Below, piece by piece: positions 1 through 8,879 of a stretch of 64,000 bases of DNA (positions are counted from its first letter, which is position 1; every line of letters starts with the position of its first letter). The stretch lies in contig NZ_KE386491.1 in NCBI RefSeq assembly GCF_000427405.1, forward strand, positions 1-64,000, written 5' to 3'. A model generated the notes under the pieces. That model saw only the letters and a list, made by a program, of their open reading frames with translations. It searched no databases and was not told where the DNA came from. Both the position numbers and the translations under genes were made by a program. Origin of the DNA: Flectobacillus major DSM 103 (GTDB lineage Bacteria > Bacteroidota > Bacteroidia > Cytophagales > Spirosomataceae).

Positions 1-67
1 TTTCTAATTTTTCCCTACAATAAATTTTACTATTTTTGTGGCTTGAATTGGCCCAAATCCAGTCATT

Positions 68-123
68 ACTTTTTTAAAAAAGTTAAATGATTCATTAACA
101 GAGGTTTGCCTTTCAGACGTCTG
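68..123. promoter_or_regulatory. Palindromes upstream of dnaA
   Basis: Two perfect palindromes lie in the 159 bases before dnaA: ACTTTTTTAAAAAAGT at 68-83 and CAGACGTCTG at 114-123. An imperfect dyad, GTTAA...TTAAC, lies at 82-99. No match to a consensus DnaA box is visible here. They could be operator or autoregulatory sites; calling this the origin is not supported. Confidence 0.3.
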
Positions 124-159
124 AATTATCGCCATTACTTTTAAAATTTTACCCCAACC

Positions 160-1590
160 ATGCAAACCGAAACAAGGCAAGTGTGGGCTAAGTGCCTCGA
201 AATAATACGCCATGAAGTAAACGAGCAAAGCTTCAAGACGTGGTTCGAACCCATAGTTCCTCTTAAAGTAGTAAGTAACACATTAACGATTCAAGTTCCT
301 AGCCAGTTTTTTTATGAGTGGCTAGAGGAGAACTATGTGCATGCCCTTCGCAAAGCTATTGATTATACGCTTGGCCGAAATGGTATGCTAGAATATTCTA
401 TTATTGTAGACAAAGGAGACCGTAAAAATCCTCCTATTGCCTTGAATGTTCCTAATCAAAAATCTACTACACCGCCACCTGTACAAAGACGACCAGAACC
501 TAACCTGTACGAAAGCCCATTTCAGTTAAAGGACTTGGATTCACTGGAGTTAGATTCGTATCTGAATGCACATTATATATTTGATAATTTTGTGGAGGGC
601 GATTGTAACCGTCTAGGGCGGTCGGCTGGTATGGCTGTAGCACAGCGTCCGGGGGTAACGTCATTTAACCCTCTGATGATTTATGGAGGGGTTGGTTTAG
701 GAAAAACGCATTTGATTCAGGCGATTGGTAACTATATCAAGGATACGCAAGCCAATAAGTTTGTTTTGTATGTATCGTCCGAAAAGTTTGTGAATCAGTT
801 TATCAATGCCATTCGGAACAATACCTTGCAGGCATTTACCAATTTCTATATGCAAATAGACGTATTGATTTTGGATGATGTGCAGTTTTTGGCAGGAAAA
901 GAAAAAACCCAAGAATCATTCTTTCATATTTTCAACCACTTGCATCAGTCGGGAAAACAGATTATTATGTCGTCCGACCGCCCGCCTCGTGATTTGGCAG
1001 GTATGCAAGACCGTTTGCTGTCACGTTTCAAGTGGGGCCTTACGGCAGATTTGCAACAGCCTGATTTTGAGACACGTATTGCAATTATTCAGAAAAAATT
1101 ACAGGCCGATGGTATTTATATCAAAGATGAAGTTATAGAATATTTGGCTCATAGTATAGATACAAACGTCCGTGAAATGGAAGGTGTGATTGTATCGTTG
1201 ATGGCACATGCATCGCTTAACCGCCGTGAAATAGATATGGAATTGGCAAGGGCTACCCTCAAAAATATTGTGGTCGACAATGAAAAGGAAATTACCGTTG
1301 ACAACATCCTCGATGCTATTACAAGTCATTTTGATGTTACTTTAGCAGATTTGAAGGGAAAAAGTAGAAAGAAAGAAACTGTATTTCCAAGGCAAGTAGC
1401 GATGTATTTGATGAAGGAATTTACAAGTTTGCCGCTCAAGTCTATTGGGTATCATTTTGGTGGTCGTGACCACAGTACGGTAATCCATGCGGTACAAAAT
1501 ATTAGTGTATTGATAGAGTCGGATAAAGAAGTAGAGAAAACTATACAGAAGTTATATAAACATTTTAACAGAGTACGAGTAAGGTCATAA
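160..1590 (+). CDS. dnaA: Chromosomal replication initiator protein DnaA
   Basis: DnaA binds DnaA boxes at oriC, oligomerises with ATP and opens the duplex for replication. The 476-residue protein is of normal family length. An N-terminal DnaB/DiaA-interaction domain (about 1-90) is followed by a Pro/Gln-rich linker (about 95-120) and an AAA+ domain. Walker A GGVGLGKT is at 176-183 and the Walker B aspartates are at 239-240. The C-terminal DNA-binding domain carries the DnaA signature GRDHSTV at about 435-441. The ATG at 160 gives the usual short N-terminus. A strong hairpin terminator follows, so it appears monocistronic; dnaN is not next to it. Identity is certain. Confidence 0.98.
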   Translation: MQTETRQVWAKCLEIIRHEVNEQSFKTWFEPIVPLKVVSNTLTIQVPSQFFYEWLEENYVHALRKAIDYTLGRNGMLEYSIIVDKGDRKNPPIALNVPNQKSTTPPPVQRRPEPNLYESPFQLKDLDSLELDSYLNAHYIFDNFVEGDCNRLGRSAGMAVAQRPGVTSFNPLMIYGGVGLGKTHLIQAIGNYIKDTQANKFVLYVSSEKFVNQFINAIRNNTLQAFTNFYMQIDVLILDDVQFLAGKEKTQESFFHIFNHLHQSGKQIIMSSDRPPRDLAGMQDRLLSRFKWGLTADLQQPDFETRIAIIQKKLQADGIYIKDEVIEYLAHSIDTNVREMEGVIVSLMAHASLNRREIDMELARATLKNIVVDNEKEITVDNILDAITSHFDVTLADLKGKSRKKETVFPRQVAMYLMKEFTSLPLKSIGYHFGGRDHSTVIHAVQNISVLIESDKEVEKTIQKLYKHFNRVRVRS

Positions 1591-1612
1591 TCCTATTTTG
1601 TAGAGAAACAAC

Positions 1613-1653
1613 AAAAGCCGTTTGGTGTGAAGATTCCACTAAACGGCTTTTTA
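1613..1653 (+). terminator. Rho-independent terminator after dnaA
   Basis: AAAAGCCGTTT pairs with AAACGGCTTTTT around a loop of about 17 bases and ends in a T run, 23 bases after the dnaA stop. Confidence 0.85.
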
Positions 1654-1745
1654 TTTGGTAAGAGCTAGCAACTTTTCAGATATAGTGATTATTTTTGTTA
1701 TATTCCCACAAGTGTAAGATATTATATAATGTTTGCTCTGAAACT

Positions 1746-2072
1746 ATGAAGAATATGACTACCTATTTGAAATATAGAATAAACACCAAAGTACTAATTG
1801 GTAGTTTGGTGGTATTGACTTTGTTCAATGACAAACTTTTGGCCAACGATGAGGCCGTACCTCAGCCTGTTGAGGTTATGAATATGCTGGATAATCCTAA
1901 GAAAAAACTCAGGATAAAGCTGGTATTGCGTGAAGAAGAAAGAGGCGATTCTACTCAAAAAAAAGGTATTTTTGCCAAAGCCAAAATGATTCTAAATGCT
2001 ATCTTAGATTTTTCGGACAACCCGCCTCTGAAGCTACAAGTAGGCTATGAAGACAAAGTAAAAAAACAATAG
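1746..2072 (+). CDS. Small secreted protein of unknown function
   Basis: I do not recognise a family. The 108-residue product starting at ATG 1746 has a basic N-terminus, a hydrophobic stretch (VLIGSLVVLTLF, about 17-28) and a likely signal-peptidase site after LLA, so it is probably exported. The mature part is charged and lysine-rich, with no cysteines or recognisable motif. The reading frame stays open upstream to 1695, but the later ATG places the hydrophobic segment where a signal peptide expects it. It stands alone between dnaA and pheS. It could be a lineage-restricted periplasmic protein. Confidence 0.6.
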   Translation: MKNMTTYLKYRINTKVLIGSLVVLTLFNDKLLANDEAVPQPVEVMNMLDNPKKKLRIKLVLREEERGDSTQKKGIFAKAKMILNAILDFSDNPPLKLQVGYEDKVKKQ

Positions 2073-2183
2073 CATTCGCTACTCTTACCTACATTGGGTA
2101 AATCCATGTGCCAATATATTCCTATTTAAGAATTCAATTGAAAAAACTCCTCTTTAAAGCTTAGCAGCTTTAGCTGAAATTGT

Positions 2184-2191
2184 TAATTTTG
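2184..2191 (+). promoter_or_regulatory. Candidate -7 element for pheS
   Basis: TAATTTTG fits the Bacteroidota -7 consensus TAnnTTTG and lies 142 bases before the pheS start. A TTAG about 20 bases upstream is a weak -33 match. This implies a leader of about 130 bases. Confidence 0.4.
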
Positions 2192-2332
2192 CAGACCCAA
2201 AGGGTGCAATATGGCATTTTTGGGTAATACTAGCAAAATCGATGGAGTAGTTTTAAACTTCAGTAAAAGGGGTTTAGAATATCAAATATTATAAGTACAT
2301 GGCCTTTTTGTAAGGTTAATTATAGAGAAATA

Positions 2333-3370
2333 ATGCAAGAGAAAATTCAAGAAATTCATCAGCAAGTAGCTGATTATCAAATCGACAATAAGGAACAGCT
2401 TGAGGCTTTTCGTATTGCTTATGTTGGTCGTAAAAGTGTTATTGGCGAGTTGTTTGATGGCTTGAAAAATGTTCCAGCCGAGCAACGTCGTGAGGTAGGA
2501 CAGCAGCTGAATACCTTAAAGGATTTTGCACAAAATAAATTCAATGAATTTCAGGCATTGGTCGAAGCTGCTTCTGAAAGTGCAGTAAGTGTTGAGTTTG
2601 ATTTGACATTGCCTATTATTCCGCAAGAAAATGGAACATTGCATCCGTTGAGCGTAGTACGAGCAAGAATCATTGAGATTTTTGAGAAAATGGGCTTCAA
2701 TGTGTCGGATGGCCCCGAAATCGAAACCGATTTTTATAACTTTACTGCCTTGAATTTTGCTGAAAATCACCCAGCAAGAGAAATGCAGGATACCTTTTTT
2801 ATCGAGAAAAAAGGCGGAAATGTTGCCGACGATGTATTGTTGAGAACTCATACTTCAAATGTACAGATTCGTTTGATGCAAGATAAAAAACCGCCTTTGC
2901 GTTCGATTATGCCAGGGCGTGTATACCGCAACGAAGCTATTTCGGCCAGAGCCCACTGCCTTTTTCATCAGGTAGAAGGCTTGTATATCGACAAAAATGT
3001 AGGTTTCAAAGACCTGAAAGATACCTTATATCACTTTGCCAAAGAAATGTTTGGTAAAGATACCAAAGTGCGTTATCGCCCTTCGTATTTCCCTTTTACC
3101 GAACCTTCTGCCGAAATCGACATTACTTGTTTGATTTGTAAAGGAAAAGGCTGTAATGTTTGTAAATATTCGGGCTGGGTAGAGATTGCTGGTTCGGGTA
3201 TGGTAGACCCTAATGTTTTGGAAAATTGCGGTATAGATTCAAAAGAATATACAGGATTTGCCTTTGGTATGGGTATTGAACGTATTACGATGCTAAAATA
3301 CCAAATCAAAGATTTAAGATTATTTACCGAAAATGATGTTCGTTTCCTTCGTCAATTTGAAGGAATCTAA
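2333..3370 (+). CDS. pheS: Phenylalanine--tRNA ligase alpha subunit
   Basis: PheS is the catalytic alpha chain of the alpha2beta2 enzyme that charges tRNA-Phe in the cytoplasm. The 345 residues match the family length. An N-terminal coiled coil (1-85) is followed by a class II synthetase core with HPAREMQDTFF, RTHTSNVQIR, the YRNEAISARAHCLFHQVEG region and motif 3 GFAFGMGIERI near 310-325. A CxxC...CxxC cluster (CLICKGKGCNVC) before motif 3 is the small cysteine element found in many PheS. pheT is not adjacent, as is common in this phylum. A strong hairpin terminator follows. Confidence 0.97.
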   Translation: MQEKIQEIHQQVADYQIDNKEQLEAFRIAYVGRKSVIGELFDGLKNVPAEQRREVGQQLNTLKDFAQNKFNEFQALVEAASESAVSVEFDLTLPIIPQENGTLHPLSVVRARIIEIFEKMGFNVSDGPEIETDFYNFTALNFAENHPAREMQDTFFIEKKGGNVADDVLLRTHTSNVQIRLMQDKKPPLRSIMPGRVYRNEAISARAHCLFHQVEGLYIDKNVGFKDLKDTLYHFAKEMFGKDTKVRYRPSYFPFTEPSAEIDITCLICKGKGCNVCKYSGWVEIAGSGMVDPNVLENCGIDSKEYTGFAFGMGIERITMLKYQIKDLRLFTENDVRFLRQFEGI

Positions 3371-3396
3371 GGGATATTTTTTTAAGTAATAACTTA

Positions 3397-3433
3397 AAAA
3401 AGACCTCGCAGGAATAAGCCTGTGAGGTCTTTT
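3397..3433 (+). terminator. Rho-independent terminator after pheS
   Basis: AAAAGACCTCGCAGG pairs with CCTGTGAGGTCTTTT over 15 positions with one mismatch and a 6-base loop. Confidence 0.85.
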
Positions 3434-3555
3434 CATGTTTGCGAATAATCAGCAATTTACTTTTCTAACTCGGAAATTTACATGAAAAACAGATTAAAAT
3501 ATCGTTTTTAACACATTTTAACGGATAGAAGGGCAATTTCACCAAGGGTTTTCGC

Positions 3556-3563
3556 TATTTTTG
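3556..3563 (+). promoter_or_regulatory. Candidate -7 element for the DUF2723 gene
   Basis: TATTTTTG fits TAnnTTTG and lies 90 bases before the start codon. No clear -33 box is visible. The rest of 3434-3652 holds nothing else I can name. Confidence 0.35.
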
Positions 3564-3652
3564 ATTTTTAAACAAGCGTATAATCCCGTTTATTAGGTGT
3601 AGTATAAAAATTATCAACACCATTGACCCTATAACAGATAACGTATTCCCCA

Positions 3653-6622
3653 ATGAACAACTTTAAAAAAATTAATGACCTTGTAGGTTGGGTCGTTTTT
3701 GTCATTTCATTAATTATCTTTTCCGCTACTGTCGAACGAACCGCCTCTTTCTGGGATTGTGGCGAGTTTATAGCTTGTGCTTATAAACTTCAAGTACCTC
3801 ACCCTCCAGGTGCCCCCCTTTTCTTGTTGCTAGGACGTTTGTTTTCGATGTTGGCTGGTTCAGACAATACACAAGTAGCCTATTGGGTCAACATGATGTC
3901 TGTTGTTTCGAGTGCTCTAACAATTTTATTTATGCACTGGACAATTGTCCTGATTGGTCGGAAAGTATTAAATAAGAAATTTGATGAACTTACTTTTGGC
4001 GAAGCTATTACGCTGTTAGGTGCTGGTGTGATTGGTTCTCTTGCTTATGCTTTTACCGATACATTTTGGTTTTCGGCTGTCGAAGCAGAAGTATATGCTA
4101 TGTCTTCATTTTTTACGGCATTGGTAGTATGGGCTGCTTTTAAGTGGGAAATTATCGAAGACGAAGCCACAGCCAACCGTTGGTTGATTTTGATTGCTTA
4201 TTTTGTAGGTTTATCAATTGGCGTTCACTTATTGAACTTGGTAACTGTGCCAGCTTTGGCTTTATTATATTATTTCAAAAAATATCCAAAACCTACTTAT
4301 GTGGGTGGTTTTGCGGCCTTGTTGATAGGTTTGGTAATATTGGGTGTTATCAACTCAGGTATTATTCCGGGTATTCCATCAATTGCCTTTAGCTTTGAAT
4401 TAGGCTTTGTTAATGGCTTGGGCTTACCTTATGGCTCGGGTGTAGTTGTATTTTTGGTACTTTTTGTAGGGGCTTTAGTAGGTGGTATTATTTATTCACA
4501 CAAAAAAGAAAAAGTGGGTTTAAATATCTCATTATTAGCCTTGTCGTTTGTTTTGGTAGGGTATTTGTCTTATGACTTAGCGTTGGTTCGTTCTACTTAT
4601 AATACGCCTATCAACGAAAACGACCCAAGTAATATCCTTAACTTCCTGAAATACCTTCGTCGTGAACAGTATGGTGAGCGTTCGTTGTTGTTTGGCCCTA
4701 TTTTTACGGCCGAAGTAGAAAGCGTTGACCAAGGTGCTCCTGTGTACAAAATGCAAGATGGCAAATACGTTGTGTATGACCACAAGCAAAAAGTAAGCTA
4801 TGCCAAAGATGGCCAAATGTTATTTCCTCGTATTTATTCAAATGCACCACAGCACGTAGAATTGTATAAGGAAATGTTGGGCTTGGCAGAAGGACAAAAA
4901 CCGACTTTTGGCGACAACCTTCGATTCTTGTTTACCCACCAAATGGGGCACATGTATATGCGTTATTTGCTCTGGAACTTTGTTGGCCGTGAAAGCGACA
5001 TTCAGGATGCTGGAGTAATAGATTATACCCGTAAGGGCGAGTTGCCAGAGTTGCTTGCTCATAACAAAGCTCGTAACAATTATTTCTATTTACCATTAAT
5101 ACTGGGTTTGTTAGGTTTCTTCTTGTTGTATCGCAAAAATGAGAAAGATTTCTTAGTAACCATTCTGATGTTCTTACTGACGGGTTTAGCTTTGGTTGTT
5201 TTCTTGAACTCGCCACCAACAGAACCACGTGAACGTGACTATATTTATGTTGGTTCGTTCTATTTCTTTGCTATTTGGATAGGTTTAGGCGTAATGCAAT
5301 TGGCCGAATGGTTGTTGAAATTCTTGAAAAATACCACTTCTAGCGGTATTGCTGCTACAGCTCTTTCGGCAATAGTACCTGTTATTTTGATTCAGCAAAA
5401 CTGGGATGACCACGACCGTAACCACCGTTATCATCAGATTGATTTTGCCAAAAATATGCTTAACTCGTGTGCTCCAAATGCGATTTTATTCACAGGTGGC
5501 GACAACGATACCTTCCCACTTTGGTATGTACAAGAAGTAGAAGGTTTCCGTACCGATGTACGTGTTTGTAACTTGTCGTTATTGGGTACAGATTGGTATA
5601 TCGACCAAATGAAACGTAAAACCTATGAATCGCAGGCATTGCCTATTTCATTGTCTAAAGACCGTTTTATGGAAGGTATCAACGACCAGATTTTATTCTA
5701 CGAAAACCCTAACGTAAAATCGGGTATTAATTTGTTGGAATACATGAAGCTCGTAAAAGATGACAACGCTGCTATTAAAGTACCTTTGCAAGATGGTACA
5801 ATGATTAATACAATGCCATCGGAAACGGTATTCTTGCCAATCAATGTAGAGGAAGTGAAAAAATCGGGTATTGTTTCAAAAGAACTAGAACCATTCTTGA
5901 CAGATCAGATTAGTTGGAATGTAGGTAAAAGTGGTATTATGAAGCCAGAGTTGATTCAGCTTGATATTATTGCTCAAAACGCGTTGAATGGCTGGAAAAG
6001 ACCGATTTACTTTGCTACAACACTTGCAGGAGGTAGTTATTTGAATATGAAGGAGTTTATGCAGTTAGAAGGGTACGCTTATAGATTGATGCCTTTCAAA
6101 ATACCAGGAGCAAAAGATGGTTTTGTAAATACAGATTTGATGTATAAAAACATGACTACCAAAATGTTCTGGAGAGACTTAGACAATCCTAAAACGTATT
6201 ATCACTCAGACTTCTATTTGGAAGTACCTGTAGTAACAGCTCGTTTGAGTTTCTTGCGGTTGGTTGACCAGTTGGTAAGAGAAGGTAAGCTTGCTAAAGC
6301 AAAAGCTGCATTGGATTATGAAATGAAGGTATTGCCAGATAAAACAATTCCTTACGACCAGTTGAGTGCCAATTATGTAGCATTATATTTGGCTGCAGGT
6401 GATAAGAAAACGGCTCTGCAAATAGCCGATACAATGATGAATCGTAACGATAAAGCCTTGAATTATTATTTTGAAGACCGCCGTGCTAGCGATACCCGTG
6501 AAATTCAAAGTGCTTTGTACGAAATGCAGATTATCGTAAATGGCTTGAAAGAGGCAAAATTACCTGAGGCTGTCAAATACGAACAAATGTTTAATCGTCA
6601 ATTGCAGAAAGCTAGCTCGTAA
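3653..6622 (+). CDS. DUF2723 / TMEM260-type membrane glycosyltransferase
   Basis: This 989-residue polytopic membrane protein belongs to the DUF2723 family, whose eukaryotic member TMEM260 is a protein O-mannosyltransferase; the bacterial substrate is not known. The first ~540 residues contain about 11-12 transmembrane helices. An early periplasmic loop has WDCGEFIACAYKLQVPHPPG (about 32-51), the position where GT-C enzymes carry their acidic catalytic residue. A soluble C-terminal half (about 580-989) contains the conserved GGDNDTFPLWYVQEV stretch and helical, TPR-like sequence near the end. It has its own terminator and no operon partner. Likely role: lipid-linked sugar transfer to exported proteins, by inference. 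Confidence 0.85.
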   Translation: MNNFKKINDLVGWVVFVISLIIFSATVERTASFWDCGEFIACAYKLQVPHPPGAPLFLLLGRLFSMLAGSDNTQVAYWVNMMSVVSSALTILFMHWTIVLIGRKVLNKKFDELTFGEAITLLGAGVIGSLAYAFTDTFWFSAVEAEVYAMSSFFTALVVWAAFKWEIIEDEATANRWLILIAYFVGLSIGVHLLNLVTVPALALLYYFKKYPKPTYVGGFAALLIGLVILGVINSGIIPGIPSIAFSFELGFVNGLGLPYGSGVVVFLVLFVGALVGGIIYSHKKEKVGLNISLLALSFVLVGYLSYDLALVRSTYNTPINENDPSNILNFLKYLRREQYGERSLLFGPIFTAEVESVDQGAPVYKMQDGKYVVYDHKQKVSYAKDGQMLFPRIYSNAPQHVELYKEMLGLAEGQKPTFGDNLRFLFTHQMGHMYMRYLLWNFVGRESDIQDAGVIDYTRKGELPELLAHNKARNNYFYLPLILGLLGFFLLYRKNEKDFLVTILMFLLTGLALVVFLNSPPTEPRERDYIYVGSFYFFAIWIGLGVMQLAEWLLKFLKNTTSSGIAATALSAIVPVILIQQNWDDHDRNHRYHQIDFAKNMLNSCAPNAILFTGGDNDTFPLWYVQEVEGFRTDVRVCNLSLLGTDWYIDQMKRKTYESQALPISLSKDRFMEGINDQILFYENPNVKSGINLLEYMKLVKDDNAAIKVPLQDGTMINTMPSETVFLPINVEEVKKSGIVSKELEPFLTDQISWNVGKSGIMKPELIQLDIIAQNALNGWKRPIYFATTLAGGSYLNMKEFMQLEGYAYRLMPFKIPGAKDGFVNTDLMYKNMTTKMFWRDLDNPKTYYHSDFYLEVPVVTARLSFLRLVDQLVREGKLAKAKAALDYEMKVLPDKTIPYDQLSANYVALYLAAGDKKTALQIADTMMNRNDKALNYYFEDRRASDTREIQSALYEMQIIVNGLKEAKLPEAVKYEQMFNRQLQKASS

Positions 6623-6680
6623 AGGAGTTCTTGCTGAATAGCAAGTGCGAAATGTTGATTTCAATTACTGATTACATACC

Positions 6681-6712
6681 AAAGCCCTTGAGCCTAGCTT
6701 CAAGGGCTTTTT
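6681..6712 (+). terminator. Terminator after the DUF2723 gene
   Basis: AAAGCCCTTGA pairs with TCAAGGGCTTT and is followed by T residues. With the hairpin at 6852-6898, this accounts for the 305-base gap between convergent genes. Confidence 0.85.
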
Positions 6713-6851
6713 GTATGCAACGATGCTCGGTATAAAAACTTGTTCAGAAATTGGCAGAGATATTGCTTGAAAAATGTATTTATTCCTAAACAGTATTTTC
6801 CGAAATTATTGGTAATAGGGATTAATCAGAAATAGCTTTTCCTGCAACAAA

Positions 6852-6898
6852 AAAAGGTCATAAATTAAACCCTTAATAGGCAAAATTTATGACCTTTT
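6852..6898. terminator. Bidirectional hairpin after dnaJ
   Basis: AAAAGGTCATAAATT and AATTTATGACCTTTT form a 15-bp perfect stem with A and T runs on both flanks. It lies just downstream of the reverse-strand dnaJ and can serve both directions. Confidence 0.75.
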
Positions 6899-6927
6899 AT
6901 TATAGCAACTACCTGAATAGGAGTTGC

Positions 6928-8082
6928 TTAATTAAAAAAATCTTTCATTTTTTCAAAAAATGATTTGTCACTTTTACTTGGTTTTGGGGCAAAGTTAGGT
7001 GAGTTTCTCATTTTCTCTAACATATCCGACTCTTCACGGCTCAGGGTTTTAGGTGTCCAAATATTCACATGAATTAATTGGTCGCCAGTACCATAGCCAT
7101 TGAGTTCTTTAATACCTTTTCCCTTCAAACGCAATATTTTACCAGCCTGTGTACCTGCCTCAATGGTAATACGGGCTTTTCCACCAATTGTAGGTACTTC
7201 TACGCTTGTACCAAGGGCTGCATCTGCAAAATTGAGGTATAACTCATAAATGATATTATTGCCATCACGGTGCAATATCTCATGAGCTTCTTCTTCAATT
7301 ACAATCAATAAATCGCCAGCAACGCCACCTCTTGGCGGAACATTACCTTTGCCATTCATAGAAAGTTGCATACCTTCGGCTACACCAGCAGGAATACGGA
7401 TTGGAATAATTTCTTCTTCCAAGACACGTCCTTCGCCAAAACAAACTTCACAACGAGTTTTAATCATTTTGCCTTCACCATTACAAGTAGGACAAGTTGA
7501 GCTTGTTACCATTTGGCCTAGCATAGTTTGTTGAACACGACGAACTTGGCCAGCACCGCCACAAGTTTGGCAAGTTTGTAATTCAGTACCATTTTTGGCA
7601 CCGTTTCCACTACAAGCCTTACAGGTTACATGGCGTTTTACTTTGATTTTTTTCTCGACACCGTTGGCTACTTCGTCTAGGTTGAGCTTTAATTTGATAC
7701 GCAAATCCGAGCCTTTTCTTGTACGACGACCGCCACCGCCGCCGCCACCAAACATACCGCCAAAAGGACTTCCATCGCCAAATATATCACCAAACTGGCT
7801 AAATATGTCTTCCATATTCATACCTGCACCGCCATTGAAGCCACCTCCAGCAGCCCCACCCATACCAGCATGACCAAAGCGGTCGTATTGCTGACGCTTT
7901 TGCTGATTAGAAAGTACCTCGTAAGCTTCTGCGGCCTCTTTAAAATTCTCCTCGGCTTGTTTGTCGCCAGGGTTTTTATCGGGGTGATATTTAATTGCAA
8001 GTTTGCGATATGCTTTTTTGATTTCTTCCTCGGTTGCTCCCTTGCTTACCCCCAACACCTCATAATAATCTCTTTTTGCCAT
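6928..8082 (-). CDS. dnaJ: Chaperone protein DnaJ
   Basis: Hsp40 co-chaperone: delivers unfolded proteins to DnaK and stimulates its ATPase. The J domain (about 1-70, starting [12 protein letters not shown]) contains the HPD motif in [10 protein letters not shown] Gly/Phe-rich linker (about 75-125) is followed by four zinc-finger repeats, [24 protein letters not shown] and CEVCFGEG, and the C-terminal substrate-binding domains. I chose ATG 8082 because family members begin MAKRDYY; an in-frame ATG at 8091 adds three residues. It lies 57 bases downstream of grpE on the same strand, almost certainly one operon; dnaK is elsewhere. Confidence 0.97.
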   Translation of the reverse strand: MAKRDYYEVLGVSKGATEEEIKKAYRKLAIKYHPDKNPGDKQAEENFKEAAEAYEVLSNQQKRQQYDRFGHAGMGGAAGGGFNGGAGMNMEDIFSQFGDIFGDGSPFGGMFGGGGGGGRRTRKGSDLRIKLKLNLDEVANGVEKKIKVKRHVTCKACSGNGAKNGTELQTCQTCGGAGQVRRVQQTMLGQMVTSSTCPTCNGEGKMIKTRCEVCFGEGRVLEEEIIPIRIPAGVAEGMQLSMNGKGNVPPRGGVAGDLLIVIEEEAHEILHRDGNNIIYELYLNFADAALGTSVEVPTIGGKARITIEAGTQAGKILRLKGKGIKELNGYGTGDQLIHVNIWTPKTLSREESDMLEKMRNSPNFAPKPSKSDKSFFEKMKDFFN

Positions 8083-8139
8083 GATATTCAATAAATAGTG
8101 AAAGAATAAGTACTATGCCTTAATTTTCACAGTGGTTTG

Positions 8140-8748
8140 TTAATTAGCAACTACGACTTTTGCAAAACGAATTACTTTTTCGTTTAGGTAATACCCTTTT
8201 TCTACTACATCAAACACTTTACCTTTGTCGTCTTCACTCGGAGCAGGGAACTGCGTAATGGCTTCGTGCAAATCTGGATTGAAAACCTCGCCTTTGGCAT
8301 TCATCGGTTTCAAGCCCTTGCTCGAAAGCGTATGTTGCAATTTGTTGAAAATCAAGGTAACACCTTCCGAAATCTCACCTTCTTGTGCATTGGCAACGGC
8401 ACGCTCAATATCGTCAACAACAGGAAGAATATCAGTAATGATACCTGCCGATGCCGATTGAATCATATCGAGTTTTTCTTTCGCTGTTCTTTTACGGAAA
8501 TTGTCGAAATCCGAATAAAGACGTAAATATTTATCTTTCAATTCTGCTAGCTCGTTGGTTAATGTTTCAATCTGACTAGCTTCTTTATTTTCTACTTCGC
8601 TGATAAGCTCTTCTGCTTGGACTGTCTGATTGTCAGTCTCTTGTTGTAAAATTTGTTCTTCTGCCTGTAATTCCTCTTTATTTTCCATGTTAAGTGAACT
8701 TTTCGCTTTATTTTTTAACTTCTCAAAAATGCTCAATTTTTTTGCCAT
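8140..8748 (-). CDS. grpE: Nucleotide exchange factor GrpE
   Basis: GrpE releases ADP from DnaK and works with the DnaJ encoded next. The 202-residue protein has a low-complexity acidic N-terminus rich in Glu and Gln (about 20-60), then a long coiled coil with LKDKYLRLYSDFDNFRKRT, a GrpE hallmark. The C-terminal beta domain contains DLHEAITQFPAP and ends near GYYLNEKVIRFAKVVVAN, matching the family signature. A -7-like element lies upstream at 8786-8793. The gene order grpE-dnaJ supports the assignment. Confidence 0.97.
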   Translation of the reverse strand: MAKKLSIFEKLKNKAKSSLNMENKEELQAEEQILQQETDNQTVQAEELISEVENKEASQIETLTNELAELKDKYLRLYSDFDNFRKRTAKEKLDMIQSASAGIITDILPVVDDIERAVANAQEGEISEGVTLIFNKLQHTLSSKGLKPMNAKGEVFNPDLHEAITQFPAPSEDDKGKVFDVVEKGYYLNEKVIRFAKVVVAN

Positions 8749-8785
8749 TTGATTTTTTCTGCCAAGTTGACAGATTTTAGAATTA

Positions 8786-8793
8786 CAAAGTTA
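8786..8793 (-). promoter_or_regulatory. Candidate -7 element for grpE-dnaJ
   Basis: Read on the reverse strand this is TAACTTTG, a full match to TAnnTTTG, 38 bases before the grpE start. The possible -33 TTTG at 8820-8823 is about five bases farther away than usual. Confidence 0.45.
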
Positions 8794-8879
8794 GGGCTTT
8801 TATCCTGAATGTCAGAAATCAAAATAGGCTCTTTGCGAAATTTCACGGTTTTAGATAAAATAAGCCTAAGAATAAAGGA

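Noticed and set aside
1-159. Replication origin
   Set aside because: No clear cluster of DnaA boxes; being next to dnaA is not enough.
875-1138. 87-residue forward frame inside dnaA
   Set aside because: Lies wholly within dnaA in another frame and has no start context or family likeness.
4144-5228. Several 60-100 residue frames inside the DUF2723 gene
   Set aside because: Shadows of a long, well-supported coding frame.
7595-7873. 92-residue proline-rich forward frame opposite dnaJ
   Set aside because: The poly-proline comes from the antisense of the DnaJ Gly-rich linker.
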